64,000 bases of DNA, taken from contig NZ_CP018221.1 in assembly GCF_001890385.1 (NCBI RefSeq), positions 1,909,501-1,973,500 on the forward strand, given 5' to 3'. Below, piece after piece: positions 7,761 through 15,792 of the stretch. How positions within the stretch are numbered: position 1 is the stretch's first letter; each line of letters opens with the position of its first letter. The position numbers and the translations under genes were made by a program. This DNA comes from Tardibacter chloracetimidivorans (GTDB lineage Bacteria; Pseudomonadota; Alphaproteobacteria; Sphingomonadales; Sphingomonadaceae). Below the pieces are notes generated by a model that was not told where the DNA came from, ran no database searches, and worked only from the letters and a program-made list of their open reading frames with translations.

Positions 7761-8374
7761 AGACGCCTCCCATACCAGACCGGCCTACCGAGAATATGAA
7801 CGCTATCAGCAGGCAATTCATCGGCCGGGTATTTGGAGTTCGACGACGCCACTCTAATAACATCCATCCGACCGACCGAGCGGCTCAAGTTCTTTATAAC
7901 ATAACCGTCGCCATCCCACAGAACGAAAGGGCCTGGCTGCGTCGGGAGGCGGTCCCTCTTATCCACCAGAACTTGATCCTCGTGTTCGAAATCGGGAGCC
8001 ATGCTATCGCCTCGGGCATTCACCAGAACGAAATCCTGCGCCCGGCCGCGCAGTTGTTCCTCGACCAAGCGCCTCGGCACGAGCGCCTGCTCGTGTTCTT
8101 CGTCGGCACTACCTCCGCCGCCCATGCCCGCGTAAGTCGGCAATACATCGACCATCACATATTCGCTCAGTGCTGCTGGCGCGGCGGTATCCGCCTCGTA
8201 TTCCCGAATAAGCTTGATGAGTGGCGCAATCTCATGCGCCTTCAAGGCTCGCCCTTCACCGGTCGCCCCGAGCAATTTAGACGCTACCGGAGGAGAGCGT
8301 CCGATAGCTTCGGCAACACGTTTAGCGGGTACGCCAAGCGCCTTTAAGCGCGCGATAATTTCTGTCGGTTCCAT
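7757..8374 (-). CDS. S24-type (CI/LexA-like) phage repressor (205 aa)
   Basis: Maintains lysogeny. The N-terminal half has a helix-turn-helix (about residues 14-40, KRVAEAIGRSPPVASKLLG). The C-terminal S24 peptidase-like domain has catalytic Ser124 in RGDSM and Lys161 in YVIKNL. A candidate self-cleavage site is the Ala-Gly at 82-83 (PTYAGMGG). RecA-stimulated autocleavage after DNA damage is therefore expected. It is transcribed away from the Cro-like gene. No clear Shine-Dalgarno precedes the ATG, so the message may be leaderless or weakly translated. Operators with dyad GTTCGATAATCGAAC flank its promoter and also lie at 6924-6960. Confidence 0.92.
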   Translation of the reverse strand: MEPTEIIARLKALGVPAKRVAEAIGRSPPVASKLLGATGEGRALKAHEIAPLIKLIREYEADTAAPAALSEYVMVDVLPTYAGMGGGGSADEEHEQALVPRRLVEEQLRGRAQDFVLVNARGDSMAPDFEHEDQVLVDKRDRLPTQPGPFVLWDGDGYVIKNLSRSVGRMDVIRVASSNSKYPADELPADSVHILGRPVWYGRRL

Positions 8375-8382
8375 ATGGGCAT

Positions 8383-8446
8383 GTTCGATAATCGAACATT
8401 AATTGACAAGTTCCTAATTCGAATGATAACAGTTCGATAATCGAAC
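8383..8446 (+). promoter_or_regulatory. Repressor/Cro operator region with rightward promoter PR
   Basis: Two identical 15-bp palindromes GTTCGATAATCGAAC lie at 8383-8397 and 8432-8446, with a half-like TTCGAAT between. PR on the plus strand has TTGACA at 8403-8408 and GATAAC at 8425-8430 (16-base spacer), so both boxes lie between the operators. The divergent repressor promoter must overlap the same region but its boxes are weak and I do not place them. Confidence 0.82.
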
Positions 8447-8468
8447 TTCATTCATTCGGAGAGGCGCT

Positions 8469-8660
8469 ATGCGCGACCCTGTTATCTACTTCGGTGGCAT
8501 TCGGCCAGCCGCGCGGGCACTGCGCGTGCCCGTGTCGACCGTTGCGGGCTGGCAAAAGAATGGCATCCCCTCTTGGCGCTGGCCGCAGATCGACGCCGCG
8601 ATCCTCGCGGCGGAACAGCTCGAAGGCTTCGAAGAGGTGTCGGTCGGTGGCGACCAGTAG
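8469..8660 (+). CDS. Cro/YdaS-like helix-turn-helix protein (63 aa)
   Basis: First gene of the rightward operon, GGAG 8 bases before the ATG. The sequence FGGIRPAARALRVPVSTVAGWQ followed by GIPSWRWPQI is the compact helix-turn-helix of Cro/YdaS-type proteins that lie opposite a repressor. It should compete for the GTTCGATAATCGAAC operators and favour lytic growth. Confidence 0.82.
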   Translation: MRDPVIYFGGIRPAARALRVPVSTVAGWQKNGIPSWRWPQIDAAILAAEQLEGFEEVSVGGDQ

Positions 8661-8880
8661 CGGCAAGCTCCACCGCGATGTGCTTGCCCGCGCTCGCGGC
8701 ATCGCCTCGACGCGGGGTTGCGCGGCGGAGCTGGAGCTCGTCGGCAAGCACCCGAAGGTCGTCATCACTAGGGCCGGGGCGCTCGTCGCCAAGGTGCCCT
8801 TCGCCGGTAGTCCGAAGGATGCCGACCAAACCATCAAAATGCTCTCGCGCGACATACGGCGCGTACTGGAGGCCGCATAA
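8647..8880 (+). CDS. Hypothetical phage protein (77 aa)
   Basis: GTG start at 8647 overlaps the Cro-like gene by 14 bases, with a GAAGAGG site about 10 bases upstream; the stop overlaps the next gene (TAATG). The alpha-beta-beta-alpha-like pattern (KHPKVVITRAGALVAKVPFAG between two helices) is reminiscent of a double-stranded RNA-binding-like or HicA-like fold, but the catalytic His of HicA is not evident. No function assigned. Confidence 0.6.
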   Translation: MATSSGKLHRDVLARARGIASTRGCAAELELVGKHPKVVITRAGALVAKVPFAGSPKDADQTIKMLSRDIRRVLEAA

Positions 8881-9542
8881 TGCTCATCGAAGGGGCCGAG
8901 AACACGCGCGTCCTCGTTGCGTGCGAGTTCAGCGGTACGGTTCGCGATGCCTTTCTGGAGCGTGGTTTCGATGCCTGGTCGTGCGATCTGCTGCCCGACG
9001 ATAAGGGCAGCAACCGCCACATGCGCGGTGATGTCCGCAACATGCTCGGTCATGGCTGGCATCTGCTTATCGTGGCGCATCCGCCCTGCACCCGACTCTG
9101 CAACAGCGGCGTTCGCTGGCTATCGGTTCCACCGCCCGGCCGCACGGTAGAGGAGATGTGGGCCGAGCTGGATGAAGGCGCTGCGCTCTTCTCTGCGCTA
9201 TGGAACGCGCCCGTTCCGCACGTCGCTGTCGAAAACCCGGTCATGCACAAGCACGCCAAGGCCCGGATCGTGGACTATCGCGAGCCCTCGCAAAGCGTGC
9301 AGCCTTGGCAGTTCGGGCATGGCGAGACGAAACGCACCTGCCTCTGGTTGCGGAACCTGCCGGTGCTCAGCCCCACCAATATCGTTGAGGGACGCACAGC
9401 CCGCGTCCATCGCGCGACGGGTTGGGGAAAGGCCGCTGTCACCCGCTGGCGCGAACGCTCGCGGTTCTTCCCCGGTATCGCTGCGGCAATGGCCGACCAG
9501 TGGGGCCACCACATCATAAACACGGAGAGGTTGGCCGCATGA
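8880..9542 (+). CDS. Small C5 cytosine methyltransferase-like protein (220 aa)
   Basis: Shows the order of C5-methyltransferase motifs: VACEFSGTVRDAF near residue 13 (SAM-binding motif I), AHPPCTRLC near residue 66 (the Pro-Cys catalytic loop) and VENPV near residue 118 (the Glu of motif VI). A KRTCLWLRNLP segment near 155 is typical of this phage subgroup. At 220 residues it lacks room for a full target-recognition domain; typical enzymes exceed 300 residues. It may modify phage DNA or act on another pyrimidine. The start overlaps the previous stop and its stop overlaps the primase start (ATGA). Confidence 0.72.
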   Translation: MLIEGAENTRVLVACEFSGTVRDAFLERGFDAWSCDLLPDDKGSNRHMRGDVRNMLGHGWHLLIVAHPPCTRLCNSGVRWLSVPPPGRTVEEMWAELDEGAALFSALWNAPVPHVAVENPVMHKHAKARIVDYREPSQSVQPWQFGHGETKRTCLWLRNLPVLSPTNIVEGRTARVHRATGWGKAAVTRWRERSRFFPGIAAAMADQWGHHIINTERLAA

Positions 9543-11941
9543 GTTACGGCGCATCGCCCGCCGATTGGGCCATTCTCGCTGACGATCTGTGCGGCCCCGG
9601 TCTGCTCGAAGACCTGCTGCCCGTGGTGTCCGACCCGACGGTGCCGATCTCCGAACATTCGAAGATGAAGGATGCGGGCAAGACCCCGAGCATCGTCAAT
9701 GGCTCGGGCAAGATCGCGGGCCTCCCTAAATGGACCGAGGTCAGGACGACAGCGGCACAGGTCGCGCGCTGGTCGAAAGACGCCCGCCTCGGCATCTGCA
9801 TCCAGACCCGCCGCCTGCGCGGCATCGATATCGATGTGCCGGACCCGGAGCGGGCGCAGGAGATCGAAGATTTCATCACAGCCGAGCTCGGCATGGCTCT
9901 GCCCTGCCGGTCCCGCGCGAACAGCGGCAAGCGGCTGCTGGCCGTGTTCGTCGATGGCGAAATCGCCAAGTCGGTCGTCCACATCGACGGCGGCATGGTC
10001 GAGTTCCTCGGCAACGGTCAGCAGTTCATCGCAGTCGGCACGCACAGCAGCGGCGTGCCTTATGAATGGAGCAGTGCGGGCAGCGTGCCCGCGCTCTACC
10101 CGACCATAGGCGAAGACGTTTACACGGCCCTCAAGGCGCGGATCGCGGAACAGTTCGGCACGGGCGAGGTTCAGGGCGGCGCGCTCCGGCGGCGCGGCGA
10201 AGACCTCGACCTGCCAGATGAACGCGCCAAATGGCTCGCGGAAAAGAGCCTCGTGCTCGACCAAGGGCGCGACGGCCAGCTCTTTATCCAATGCCCGTGG
10301 AAGGACGGGCACAGCATGGACAGCGGCGAGACTGAGACGGCCTATTTCCCTGCTGGCGGCAAAGGCTATCAGCAGGGCCATTACAAGTGCCTGCACGCTT
10401 CCTGCCACGGCCGCACCGATGCCGACTTCGACAATGCGCTCGGCTATTGGCAGAGCGAGATCGAGGTGCTCGGGCCGCCGGTGGGCGAAGACGGCAAGGA
10501 GTCGACCGGGGTGCGCGTGCTGGACCCCAAAGACCTTATGGGCCTCGGGCGCGCCGCCATGCGCGGAATGTTCCGCAAGGATGACCGTCACACGCTCGCG
10601 CGCAGCGGGGGGCTTTGGTACGAACACAACGGCCCCTGCTATGTGGAGCGTGGGGAAGAAGAGATAAGGGCCGATATCTGGCGCTTCCTCGACGCTGCCA
10701 AGAAAGAGGTCACGCACGTTTCGGAGGACGAGGACGAAGGCGGCAAGAAACGGAAGAAGCGGCGCACCTCCATAGAACCGTTCATGCCAACGCAGGCGCA
10801 GATCAGCGGCACAATGGACGCGCTGCGCGCTGTTGCCGAAGCGCGCGGCGTAGAAGCGCCGTCGTGGCTCCCCGGTGCGAACGGGCCAGACCCAAAGGAA
10901 ATCGTATCCCTTGCCGACGGGCTGCTGCACATCCCGACACGCAAACTAACGCCGCACACGCCGGGCTATTTCTGTGTCAACACGCTACCCTTCGCATGGG
11001 GGGACGGCGACCGCGAGCCGGTTGAGTGGCTGAAATTCCTGCACGCCCTCTGGCCCGACGATGCCGAGGCCATCGGCGTGTTGCAGGAGATGTTCGGATA
11101 CCTGCTCACCCCTGACACCAGCCAGCAGAAGATGTTCCTCATCGTCGGCCCCAAGCGGTCGGGCAAGGGCACCATAGGCCGGGTCATAAATGCGCTTATA
11201 GGGCGCGAAAACGTCGCTTCGCCGACGCTGGCGTCGATGACATCCAACTTCGGGTTCCAGCCGCTTATAGGCAAGCTCGTCGCCCTGATACCCGATGCGC
11301 GCGTCGGCGGAGGCGTGAACACACAGGCCATCGTCGAGAAGCTGCTGATGCTTTCGGGCGAGGACAGCATCACGGTCGACCGCAAGAACCAGACGGCGTG
11401 GACAGGGCAGCTCGCGGCCCGCGTGGTCATGCTGACCAACGAGGTGCCCCGCCTAGGCGACGCATCGGGGGCGCTTCCGGGGCGCTTCATAACCCTGTCC
11501 ATGTTCAATTCGTTCTTCGGGCGAGAAGACCTCGGCCTGACCTCCCGCCTCCTCGCCGAGCTGCCAGCGATATTCAGATGGGCGCTCGATGGGCGGGACA
11601 GGCTCAAGGCGCGCGGTTATTTCGTCCAGCCCGCCAGCGGTCTCGACGACGCCGAGGAAATGTATGAACTCGGCAATCCAATGGCAGTGTTCGTGAAAGA
11701 GTGCTGCGAAATCGACCCGGAAGCGGTCGAACTGGTCGCGGACCTCTACGAGGTGTGGCGGGGATGGTGCGCATCGAACGGCCACCATCCCGGCGCGTCG
11801 AACAGTTTCAGCCGCGCGCTTGGCGTGGCGTTCCCGAAATTGAAACGGGTAAAACCAGCGGCAGGACACGGTGCCCAAGCACGCGGCATGGGCGGAATAC
11901 GCATAAAAAAGCGTGTTCGCGAGCAAATGCTCATGCTTTGA
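9539..11941 (+). CDS. Phage primase-helicase, prim-pol domain plus D5-type SF3 helicase (800 aa)
   Basis: Primes and unwinds DNA at the phage origin. The N-terminal bifunctional primase/polymerase domain (about 1-200) has the metal-binding GIDIDVPDP at residue 94 and a basic RSRANSGKR. A zinc-binding insertion (CPWKDGH, then KCLHASCHG, about 251-288) follows. The C-terminal D5/P4-like superfamily 3 helicase has Walker A GPKRSGKGT near residue 536 and a sensor segment (RVVMLTNEVPRL) near 620. The start at 9539 overlaps the methyltransferase-like stop; earlier in-frame starts lie inside that gene. Short iteron-like repeats directly downstream may be its binding sites. Confidence 0.92.
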   Translation: MSYGASPADWAILADDLCGPGLLEDLLPVVSDPTVPISEHSKMKDAGKTPSIVNGSGKIAGLPKWTEVRTTAAQVARWSKDARLGICIQTRRLRGIDIDVPDPERAQEIEDFITAELGMALPCRSRANSGKRLLAVFVDGEIAKSVVHIDGGMVEFLGNGQQFIAVGTHSSGVPYEWSSAGSVPALYPTIGEDVYTALKARIAEQFGTGEVQGGALRRRGEDLDLPDERAKWLAEKSLVLDQGRDGQLFIQCPWKDGHSMDSGETETAYFPAGGKGYQQGHYKCLHASCHGRTDADFDNALGYWQSEIEVLGPPVGEDGKESTGVRVLDPKDLMGLGRAAMRGMFRKDDRHTLARSGGLWYEHNGPCYVERGEEEIRADIWRFLDAAKKEVTHVSEDEDEGGKKRKKRRTSIEPFMPTQAQISGTMDALRAVAEARGVEAPSWLPGANGPDPKEIVSLADGLLHIPTRKLTPHTPGYFCVNTLPFAWGDGDREPVEWLKFLHALWPDDAEAIGVLQEMFGYLLTPDTSQQKMFLIVGPKRSGKGTIGRVINALIGRENVASPTLASMTSNFGFQPLIGKLVALIPDARVGGGVNTQAIVEKLLMLSGEDSITVDRKNQTAWTGQLAARVVMLTNEVPRLGDASGALPGRFITLSMFNSFFGREDLGLTSRLLAELPAIFRWALDGRDRLKARGYFVQPASGLDDAEEMYELGNPMAVFVKECCEIDPEAVELVADLYEVWRGWCASNGHHPGASNSFSRALGVAFPKLKRVKPAAGHGAQARGMGGIRIKKRVREQMLML

Positions 11942-11942
11942 C

Positions 11943-12090
11943 TACAGATAGGACAGATAGGACAGGCCATATTCCGCGCATATAGATAAGGAAAATGAAC
12001 ATGCAAAAAATTACACATAAGGAGGAGCACACAGATACACGCACATATAAGGCAGTGGGAGATAAACCCGTCATATCTGTCCTATCTGTA
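11943..12090. repeat. Iteron-like 9-bp repeats with 17-bp inverted copy; candidate replication origin
   Basis: TACAGATAGGACAGATA at 11943-11959 (two and a half copies of ACAGATAGG) has a perfect reverse-complement copy at 12074-12090, 114 bases away. The interval is AT-rich compared with its surroundings (about 11,966-12,065). P4-type primase-helicases bind short iterons near or beside their gene, so this could be the phage origin. The right copy lies inside the coding region of the GIY-YIG gene. Alternative: a large RNA stem that controls that gene. Confidence 0.5.
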
Positions 12091-12489
12091 ATCACGGCAC
12101 TGAGGGCGGAGCGCGAGCTGCCCTGCACCCTCCGGCGTTTCTCCGACGGCGCAACGGGCACCCGCCCTGCTGCCGGTTGGCGCGAGGCGCACGTCTTTGG
12201 TGGCGTTTACGCTCTCTCCGACCCTGACGGCAGAGTGCGGTACATCGGCAGCGCAACGGACATCGGCCGTCGTTTCGTAACGCACCTGAAATGCCGCGAT
12301 AATGCCAAGGTCGGCAGCGGCACGCAGGCCCGCAAGCGTTGGATGTTCGCGCTGCTTGGCGCGGGGCATCAACCCCGCCTTTGGCTGCTGGAGCGCATCG
12401 ACGATCCGGGGGCGATGCGCATCGCGGAAAGTCGTTGGATAGCGGAAGCGCAGGCGGTCGGTGAGGCCGACCTGAACATCCGCGCATGA
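12001..12489 (+). CDS. GIY-YIG endonuclease-like protein (162 aa)
   Basis: Core motif GGVYALSDPDGRVRYIGSA (GVY and YIG), Arg in ATDIGRRF, and ESRWI supplying the metal-binding Glu, all diagnostic of GIY-YIG nucleases. The N-terminal about 65 residues are charged and unassigned. I prefer the ATG at 12001, 8 bases after AAGGA, over the ATG at 11995, which leaves only 2 bases. Free-standing GIY-YIG enzymes in phages act as homing endonucleases or in DNA processing; here the location after the primase could mean either. Confidence 0.8.
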   Translation: MQKITHKEEHTDTRTYKAVGDKPVISVLSVITALRAERELPCTLRRFSDGATGTRPAAGWREAHVFGGVYALSDPDGRVRYIGSATDIGRRFVTHLKCRDNAKVGSGTQARKRWMFALLGAGHQPRLWLLERIDDPGAMRIAESRWIAEAQAVGEADLNIRA

Positions 12490-12508
12490 CACAGTTGGAG
12501 GCAGCGCG

Positions 12509-12850
12509 ATGAGCGATGATATCATCGACCTCAAAGGCACCCGGCTCATAGGTGTCAGCGAGCACGGTATCCCGGTCGGCGAGGAGCACCCCCGCGCCAA
12601 GCTCACCGACGATGCGGTCGAGCAGATCAGGCAGCTATGCGAGCAGGGAACTCCGCAGCGGGCGGTCGCCCGAATGTTCGGTATCAGCAAGGGCGCGGTG
12701 TCGGATATAGTCTCGTTCCGCAGGCGCGCCGCCTACCCGGTGGGCTGGCGGCGCGTCCGCATCAAGATGAACGGCCGGGCGCTCATAGGTCCGGTATGTG
12801 TGAGCACCGAGGAGGATAACGACAATGGCGACCCCGAAGTCTCCGCGTGA
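12509..12850 (+). CDS. Helix-turn-helix DNA-binding protein (113 aa)
   Basis: GGAGG 9 bases before the ATG. Residues about 28-66 (EHPRAKLTDDAVEQIRQL onward, QRAVARMFGISKGAVSDIVSFR) form a recombinase/homing-type helix-turn-helix, similar to domains that follow phage homing nucleases. A basic region follows. Possible late-gene regulator or a DNA-binding part left from a homing system; not resolved. Confidence 0.72.
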   Translation: MSDDIIDLKGTRLIGVSEHGIPVGEEHPRAKLTDDAVEQIRQLCEQGTPQRAVARMFGISKGAVSDIVSFRRRAAYPVGWRRVRIKMNGRALIGPVCVSTEEDNDNGDPEVSA

Positions 12851-13133
12851 ACGCGCCGCGCGTGCGCTGTGCCGCAAGGATGGGCACCCCGAGAATATCA
12901 TGTTCGAGGGCAGGCCGATGTGGGAGAGCTATCTCGATGTGGTTGACGTGGTGCTCGAAGCCGCTGCGGAGCCGGGCGCGATGAGCGCGGAGGAGGTTCG
13001 AGAAGTCGCGGCTAATATCGCAGCGCAGTGGAAGTCATCTTTACGGCCGGGGACAGAAGCACGCCTACTAGGTCATCAGGAGGCCGCTCGTTGGATAGCG
13101 GCAGCGATCCGCGCGATGCCGCTGACGAAATAG
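12825..13133 (+). CDS. Hypothetical phage protein (102 aa)
   Basis: Overlaps the helix-turn-helix gene by 26 bases, with GAGG upstream (GAGGAGGATAACGACA before the ATG), so translation is well supported. The N-terminal RERAARALCRKDGHPENIMFEG matches a small domain widespread in rhizobial and sphingomonad phages. No catalytic motif; function unknown. Last gene before the terminase. Confidence 0.68.
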   Translation: MATPKSPRERAARALCRKDGHPENIMFEGRPMWESYLDVVDVVLEAAAEPGAMSAEEVREVAANIAAQWKSSLRPGTEARLLGHQEAARWIAAAIRAMPLTK

Positions 13134-13137
13134 CTCG

Positions 13138-13180
13138 CCCGCCCGCATAGGCCCCCTCTGCACGCAGTAATTTGCGTGCA
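13138..13180 (+). promoter_or_regulatory. Late-gene upstream motif plus hairpin at the terS start
   Basis: CCGCCCGCATAG lies about 40 bases before the TerS ATG; near-identical motifs stand at the same distance before the Bbp19-like gene (18,920) and the tailspike gene (34,160). Just downstream, TGCACGCA (13159-13166) and TGCGTGCA (13173-13180) form a perfect 8-bp stem with a 6-base loop that runs into the ATG. No Shine-Dalgarno is present. Possible late promoter, translational operator or packaging site. Confidence 0.5.
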
Positions 13181-13644
13181 TGACCGTCAAAAGGACACCT
13201 GAAAAAGAGATCGCCTTTTTGGCCGCGCTCGCGTCGACGTGCAGCGTCGCCAAGGCGTGCAAGGCTGCGGGCATCGAGAGCCGCAACACTGTTTACACGT
13301 GGCGTGCCGAAGACCCCGACTTTGCCCGCCGGTGGGAAGAAGCCAAAAAGCTCGGCGCGGATGTTCTCGAAGACGAAGCCGTGCGCCGGGCGCATGACGG
13401 CACCGAAGAGCCGGTCTTCTATCAGGGTGAAGCGACAGGCACGATCCAGCGTTACAGCGACACGCTGCTCATCTTCCTGCTGAAAGGCGCAAAGCCCGAT
13501 GTTTACAAGGATCGCGTCGCGGCCGAGCACAGCGGCCCCAACGGTGGGCCGATAGAGGTTGACGACGCTGCGGCGCTTGATCGTGTAAACGCGATCCTCT
13601 CCAACATCGCGCCGCCCAAGGACGATATCTCGGACCTCTGCTGA
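13180..13644 (+). CDS. terS: Terminase small subunit (154 aa)
   Basis: DNA-recognition subunit of the packaging motor. N-terminal helix-turn-helix (FLAALASTCSVAKACKAAGI followed by SRNTVYTWR) and the family-typical segment LIFLLKGAKPDVYKDR near residue 100. The length is normal. It is directly followed by a 75-residue gene (stop/start overlap) and then TerL. It lacks a visible ribosome site, and a hairpin abuts its start codon, suggesting special translational control or that the hairpin belongs to the packaging site. Confidence 0.9.
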   Translation: MTVKRTPEKEIAFLAALASTCSVAKACKAAGIESRNTVYTWRAEDPDFARRWEEAKKLGADVLEDEAVRRAHDGTEEPVFYQGEATGTIQRYSDTLLIFLLKGAKPDVYKDRVAAEHSGPNGGPIEVDDAAALDRVNAILSNIAPPKDDISDLC

Positions 13645-13871
13645 TGGCCGAGCTCCGCGTCATCACAGCCGAGCCGGTCACAGCCGATACGGTTGTCGTT
13701 CTTGAAACGATGTTGGAGCGCGCCCGTAAAGGCGAACTATCCAGCGTCGCCATCGCCGCAGTGACGCGCGACGGGGCCGCCACGACCACATGGTCTGCGC
13801 TCCCTTCGGCTCCCGCGATCCTTGGCGCGCTCCAGATACTCTCGGCCCGAATTATCGCGCGGTTCGTGTGA
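13644..13871 (+). CDS. Small conserved phage protein between terminase genes (75 aa)
   Basis: Overlaps the TerS stop and the TerL start (TGATG-type junctions), so it is translationally coupled. The segment VVLETMLERARKGELSSVAIAAVTRDG resembles a small domain found in many phages and genomic islands. No catalytic residues recognised; role unknown. Confidence 0.65.
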   Translation: MAELRVITAEPVTADTVVVLETMLERARKGELSSVAIAAVTRDGAATTTWSALPSAPAILGALQILSARIIARFV

Positions 13872-15451
13872 TGCGTCAGGTCACGCCCGAGCAGTGGGCT
13901 GCGATGACACCAGCGCAGCGGCGCGAGCTCGTCGCTCTCGTCTCACGCTTCGAACGTCCGTGGTATCCGCTCAAGGGGCCGCAGACGATGGCCTATGAGA
14001 GCAAGGCCGACATCATCGGCTTTGGGGGCGCGGCCGGCGGCGGCAAGACCGATCTCGCCTGCGGCAAGTCGATAACGCACCACCAGAAGATCATGGCGCT
14101 GCGCCGCGTCGGCACCGAGCTGACCGGTATCCTCGACCGCTTCACCGAGCTGTTCGGAAACCGCGACGGCTACAACGGCAAGGACAATATCTGGCGCACG
14201 CGCCGCTTCGACGGCAAGCCGCTCCAGATCGAGTTCGGCGCGGTCCCGATCCTCGGCGACGAGAAGAAGTTTCAGGGCCGCCCGCACGATCTGCTCATCT
14301 TCGACGAAGCGGCCAATTTCCTTGAGATACAGGTCCGCTTCCTGCTCGGCTGGCTGCGCTCGGTCGACCCGACGCAGAAGTGCCAGGCTCTCCTCACGTT
14401 CAACCCGCCGACCTCGGCCGAGGGGCGTTGGATCATCAGTTTCTTTGCTCCTTGGCTCGACAAGAAGTTCCCGAACCCGGCCCTGCCGGGCGAGCTGCGC
14501 TACGCGGCGATGGTGCCCGACGCGCAGGGCGGGTCGAAAGACGTTTGGGTCGACGGCCCCGAGCCGTTCGTGCTCGTTGATGGCGAGCCCTGCTACGATT
14601 TCGACCCGGCCGACTATGCGCCGACCGAGATCATCACACCCAAATCGCGAACCTTCATCCCGTCGCGGATCACCGACAACCCACACCTATTCGGGACTGG
14701 CTATATGTCGACGCTCCAAGCACTCCCCGAACCGTTGCGCAGCCAGATGCTCAACGGTGATTTCGCCGCTGGCATGGAAGACGACCCGTGGCAGGTCATC
14801 CCGACCGCATGGGTGGAGGCCGCGATGGCGCGCTGGAAAGAGCACGCCGTCAAGCCGCCGATGGACAGCCTTGGCGTTGACGTGGCGCGGGGCGGCAAGG
14901 ACAACACGACCATCGCCCGGCTGCACGGCAACTGGTTCGACAAGACGCTGCTCCATCCCGGCACGCAGACTCCCGACGGCCCGGCGGTGGCGGGGCTCGT
15001 CATTGCTTCCATGCGCGATCAGGCACCCATCCACATCGACGTGATCGGCGTCGGGGCCTCTCCATATGACTTTCTCATCAGCGCGCACCAGCAGGTCATC
15101 GGCGTGAACGTCAGCGAGACCGCGCGCGGCACCGACAAGTCCGGCCGCCTCTCTTTCCCCAACATGCGATCCGAGTTGTGGTGGAAGTTCCGCGAGTGGC
15201 TGGACCCGGCCAACAACACCGGCGCGGCGCTGCCCAACGAACCCGAACTGCTGGCGGAGCTGACCGCGCCAAAATGGTCGCTGCAAGGGCCGAAGATTGT
15301 GGTGGAGAGCCGCGAGCAGATCATTGCACGCATTGGCCGATCTCCGGATCGCGCATCGGCGTACATCCTTGCTCTTGTCCGCACGCCGAAGCTGCCCAAG
15401 GAGCTCCGCCCGCATAGCTCGAAACCGAAAGACTACGATCCCTACGCCTAG
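13871..15451 (+). CDS. terL: Terminase large subunit (526 aa)
   Basis: ATPase-nuclease that packages DNA. Walker A GGAAGGGKT at about residue 53, Walker B LLIFDEAANF near 141, and RNase H-like nuclease with LGVDVARGGKDNT near 333. The start at 13871 overlaps the stop of the 75-residue gene; a longer in-frame start at 13790 lies inside that gene and is less likely. Length is usual for the family. Confidence 0.95.
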   Translation: MRQVTPEQWAAMTPAQRRELVALVSRFERPWYPLKGPQTMAYESKADIIGFGGAAGGGKTDLACGKSITHHQKIMALRRVGTELTGILDRFTELFGNRDGYNGKDNIWRTRRFDGKPLQIEFGAVPILGDEKKFQGRPHDLLIFDEAANFLEIQVRFLLGWLRSVDPTQKCQALLTFNPPTSAEGRWIISFFAPWLDKKFPNPALPGELRYAAMVPDAQGGSKDVWVDGPEPFVLVDGEPCYDFDPADYAPTEIITPKSRTFIPSRITDNPHLFGTGYMSTLQALPEPLRSQMLNGDFAAGMEDDPWQVIPTAWVEAAMARWKEHAVKPPMDSLGVDVARGGKDNTTIARLHGNWFDKTLLHPGTQTPDGPAVAGLVIASMRDQAPIHIDVIGVGASPYDFLISAHQQVIGVNVSETARGTDKSGRLSFPNMRSELWWKFREWLDPANNTGAALPNEPELLAELTAPKWSLQGPKIVVESREQIIARIGRSPDRASAYILALVRTPKLPKELRPHSSKPKDYDPYA

Positions 15452-15468
15452 AGCTAGGAGACCATGCC

Positions 15469-15789
15469 TTGTGTGACCCCGTTACCGCCCTTGTCGTAGG
15501 TGCCGCTGCCGCCACCGTCGGCACTGGTGCTGCGATCTATCAGGGAGCACAGGCACAGAAGGCGCAGAAGAAGGCCGCACGGCGGGCCGAGGCCGAGGCC
15601 GCTGCAACGAAGGCAGCGAACGACCGGGCAGTAAACGCCGCAAACCAGAAAAGCCCGAATATCGGTTCTCTTTTCGCGTCCAGCTCCGGTGCTGCCTCAA
15701 GCGGCATTGGCTCCACCATGCTCACCGGTGCGCAGGGTGCCAGCGTGGACAGTTCGCTCCTCGGCCGCTCAACGCTGTTGGGCCAGTAA
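15469..15789 (+). CDS. Small phage structural-type protein with N-terminal MCDP motif (106 aa)
   Basis: TTG start at 15469, 8 bases after a perfect AGGAG; an ATG at 15464 is in another frame. The protein starts MCDPVTALVVGAAAATVGTG, a hydrophobic Gly/Ala stretch, followed by a coiled coil rich in Ala, Lys and Gln (about 25-60) and a Ser/Gly-rich tail. This plan resembles a shortened form of the gp14-like ejection protein at 25,120, which also starts Met-Cys. It may be a minor virion or ejection protein. Family not certain. Confidence 0.68.
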   Translation: MCDPVTALVVGAAAATVGTGAAIYQGAQAQKAQKKAARRAEAEAAATKAANDRAVNAANQKSPNIGSLFASSSGAASSGIGSTMLTGAQGASVDSSLLGRSTLLGQ

Positions 15790-15792
15790 TCC

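Noticed and set aside
9275-10930. 551-codon minus-strand frame opposite the primase-helicase
   Set aside because: Arg/Ala-rich, low-complexity translation with no motifs; lies entirely across well-supported genes.
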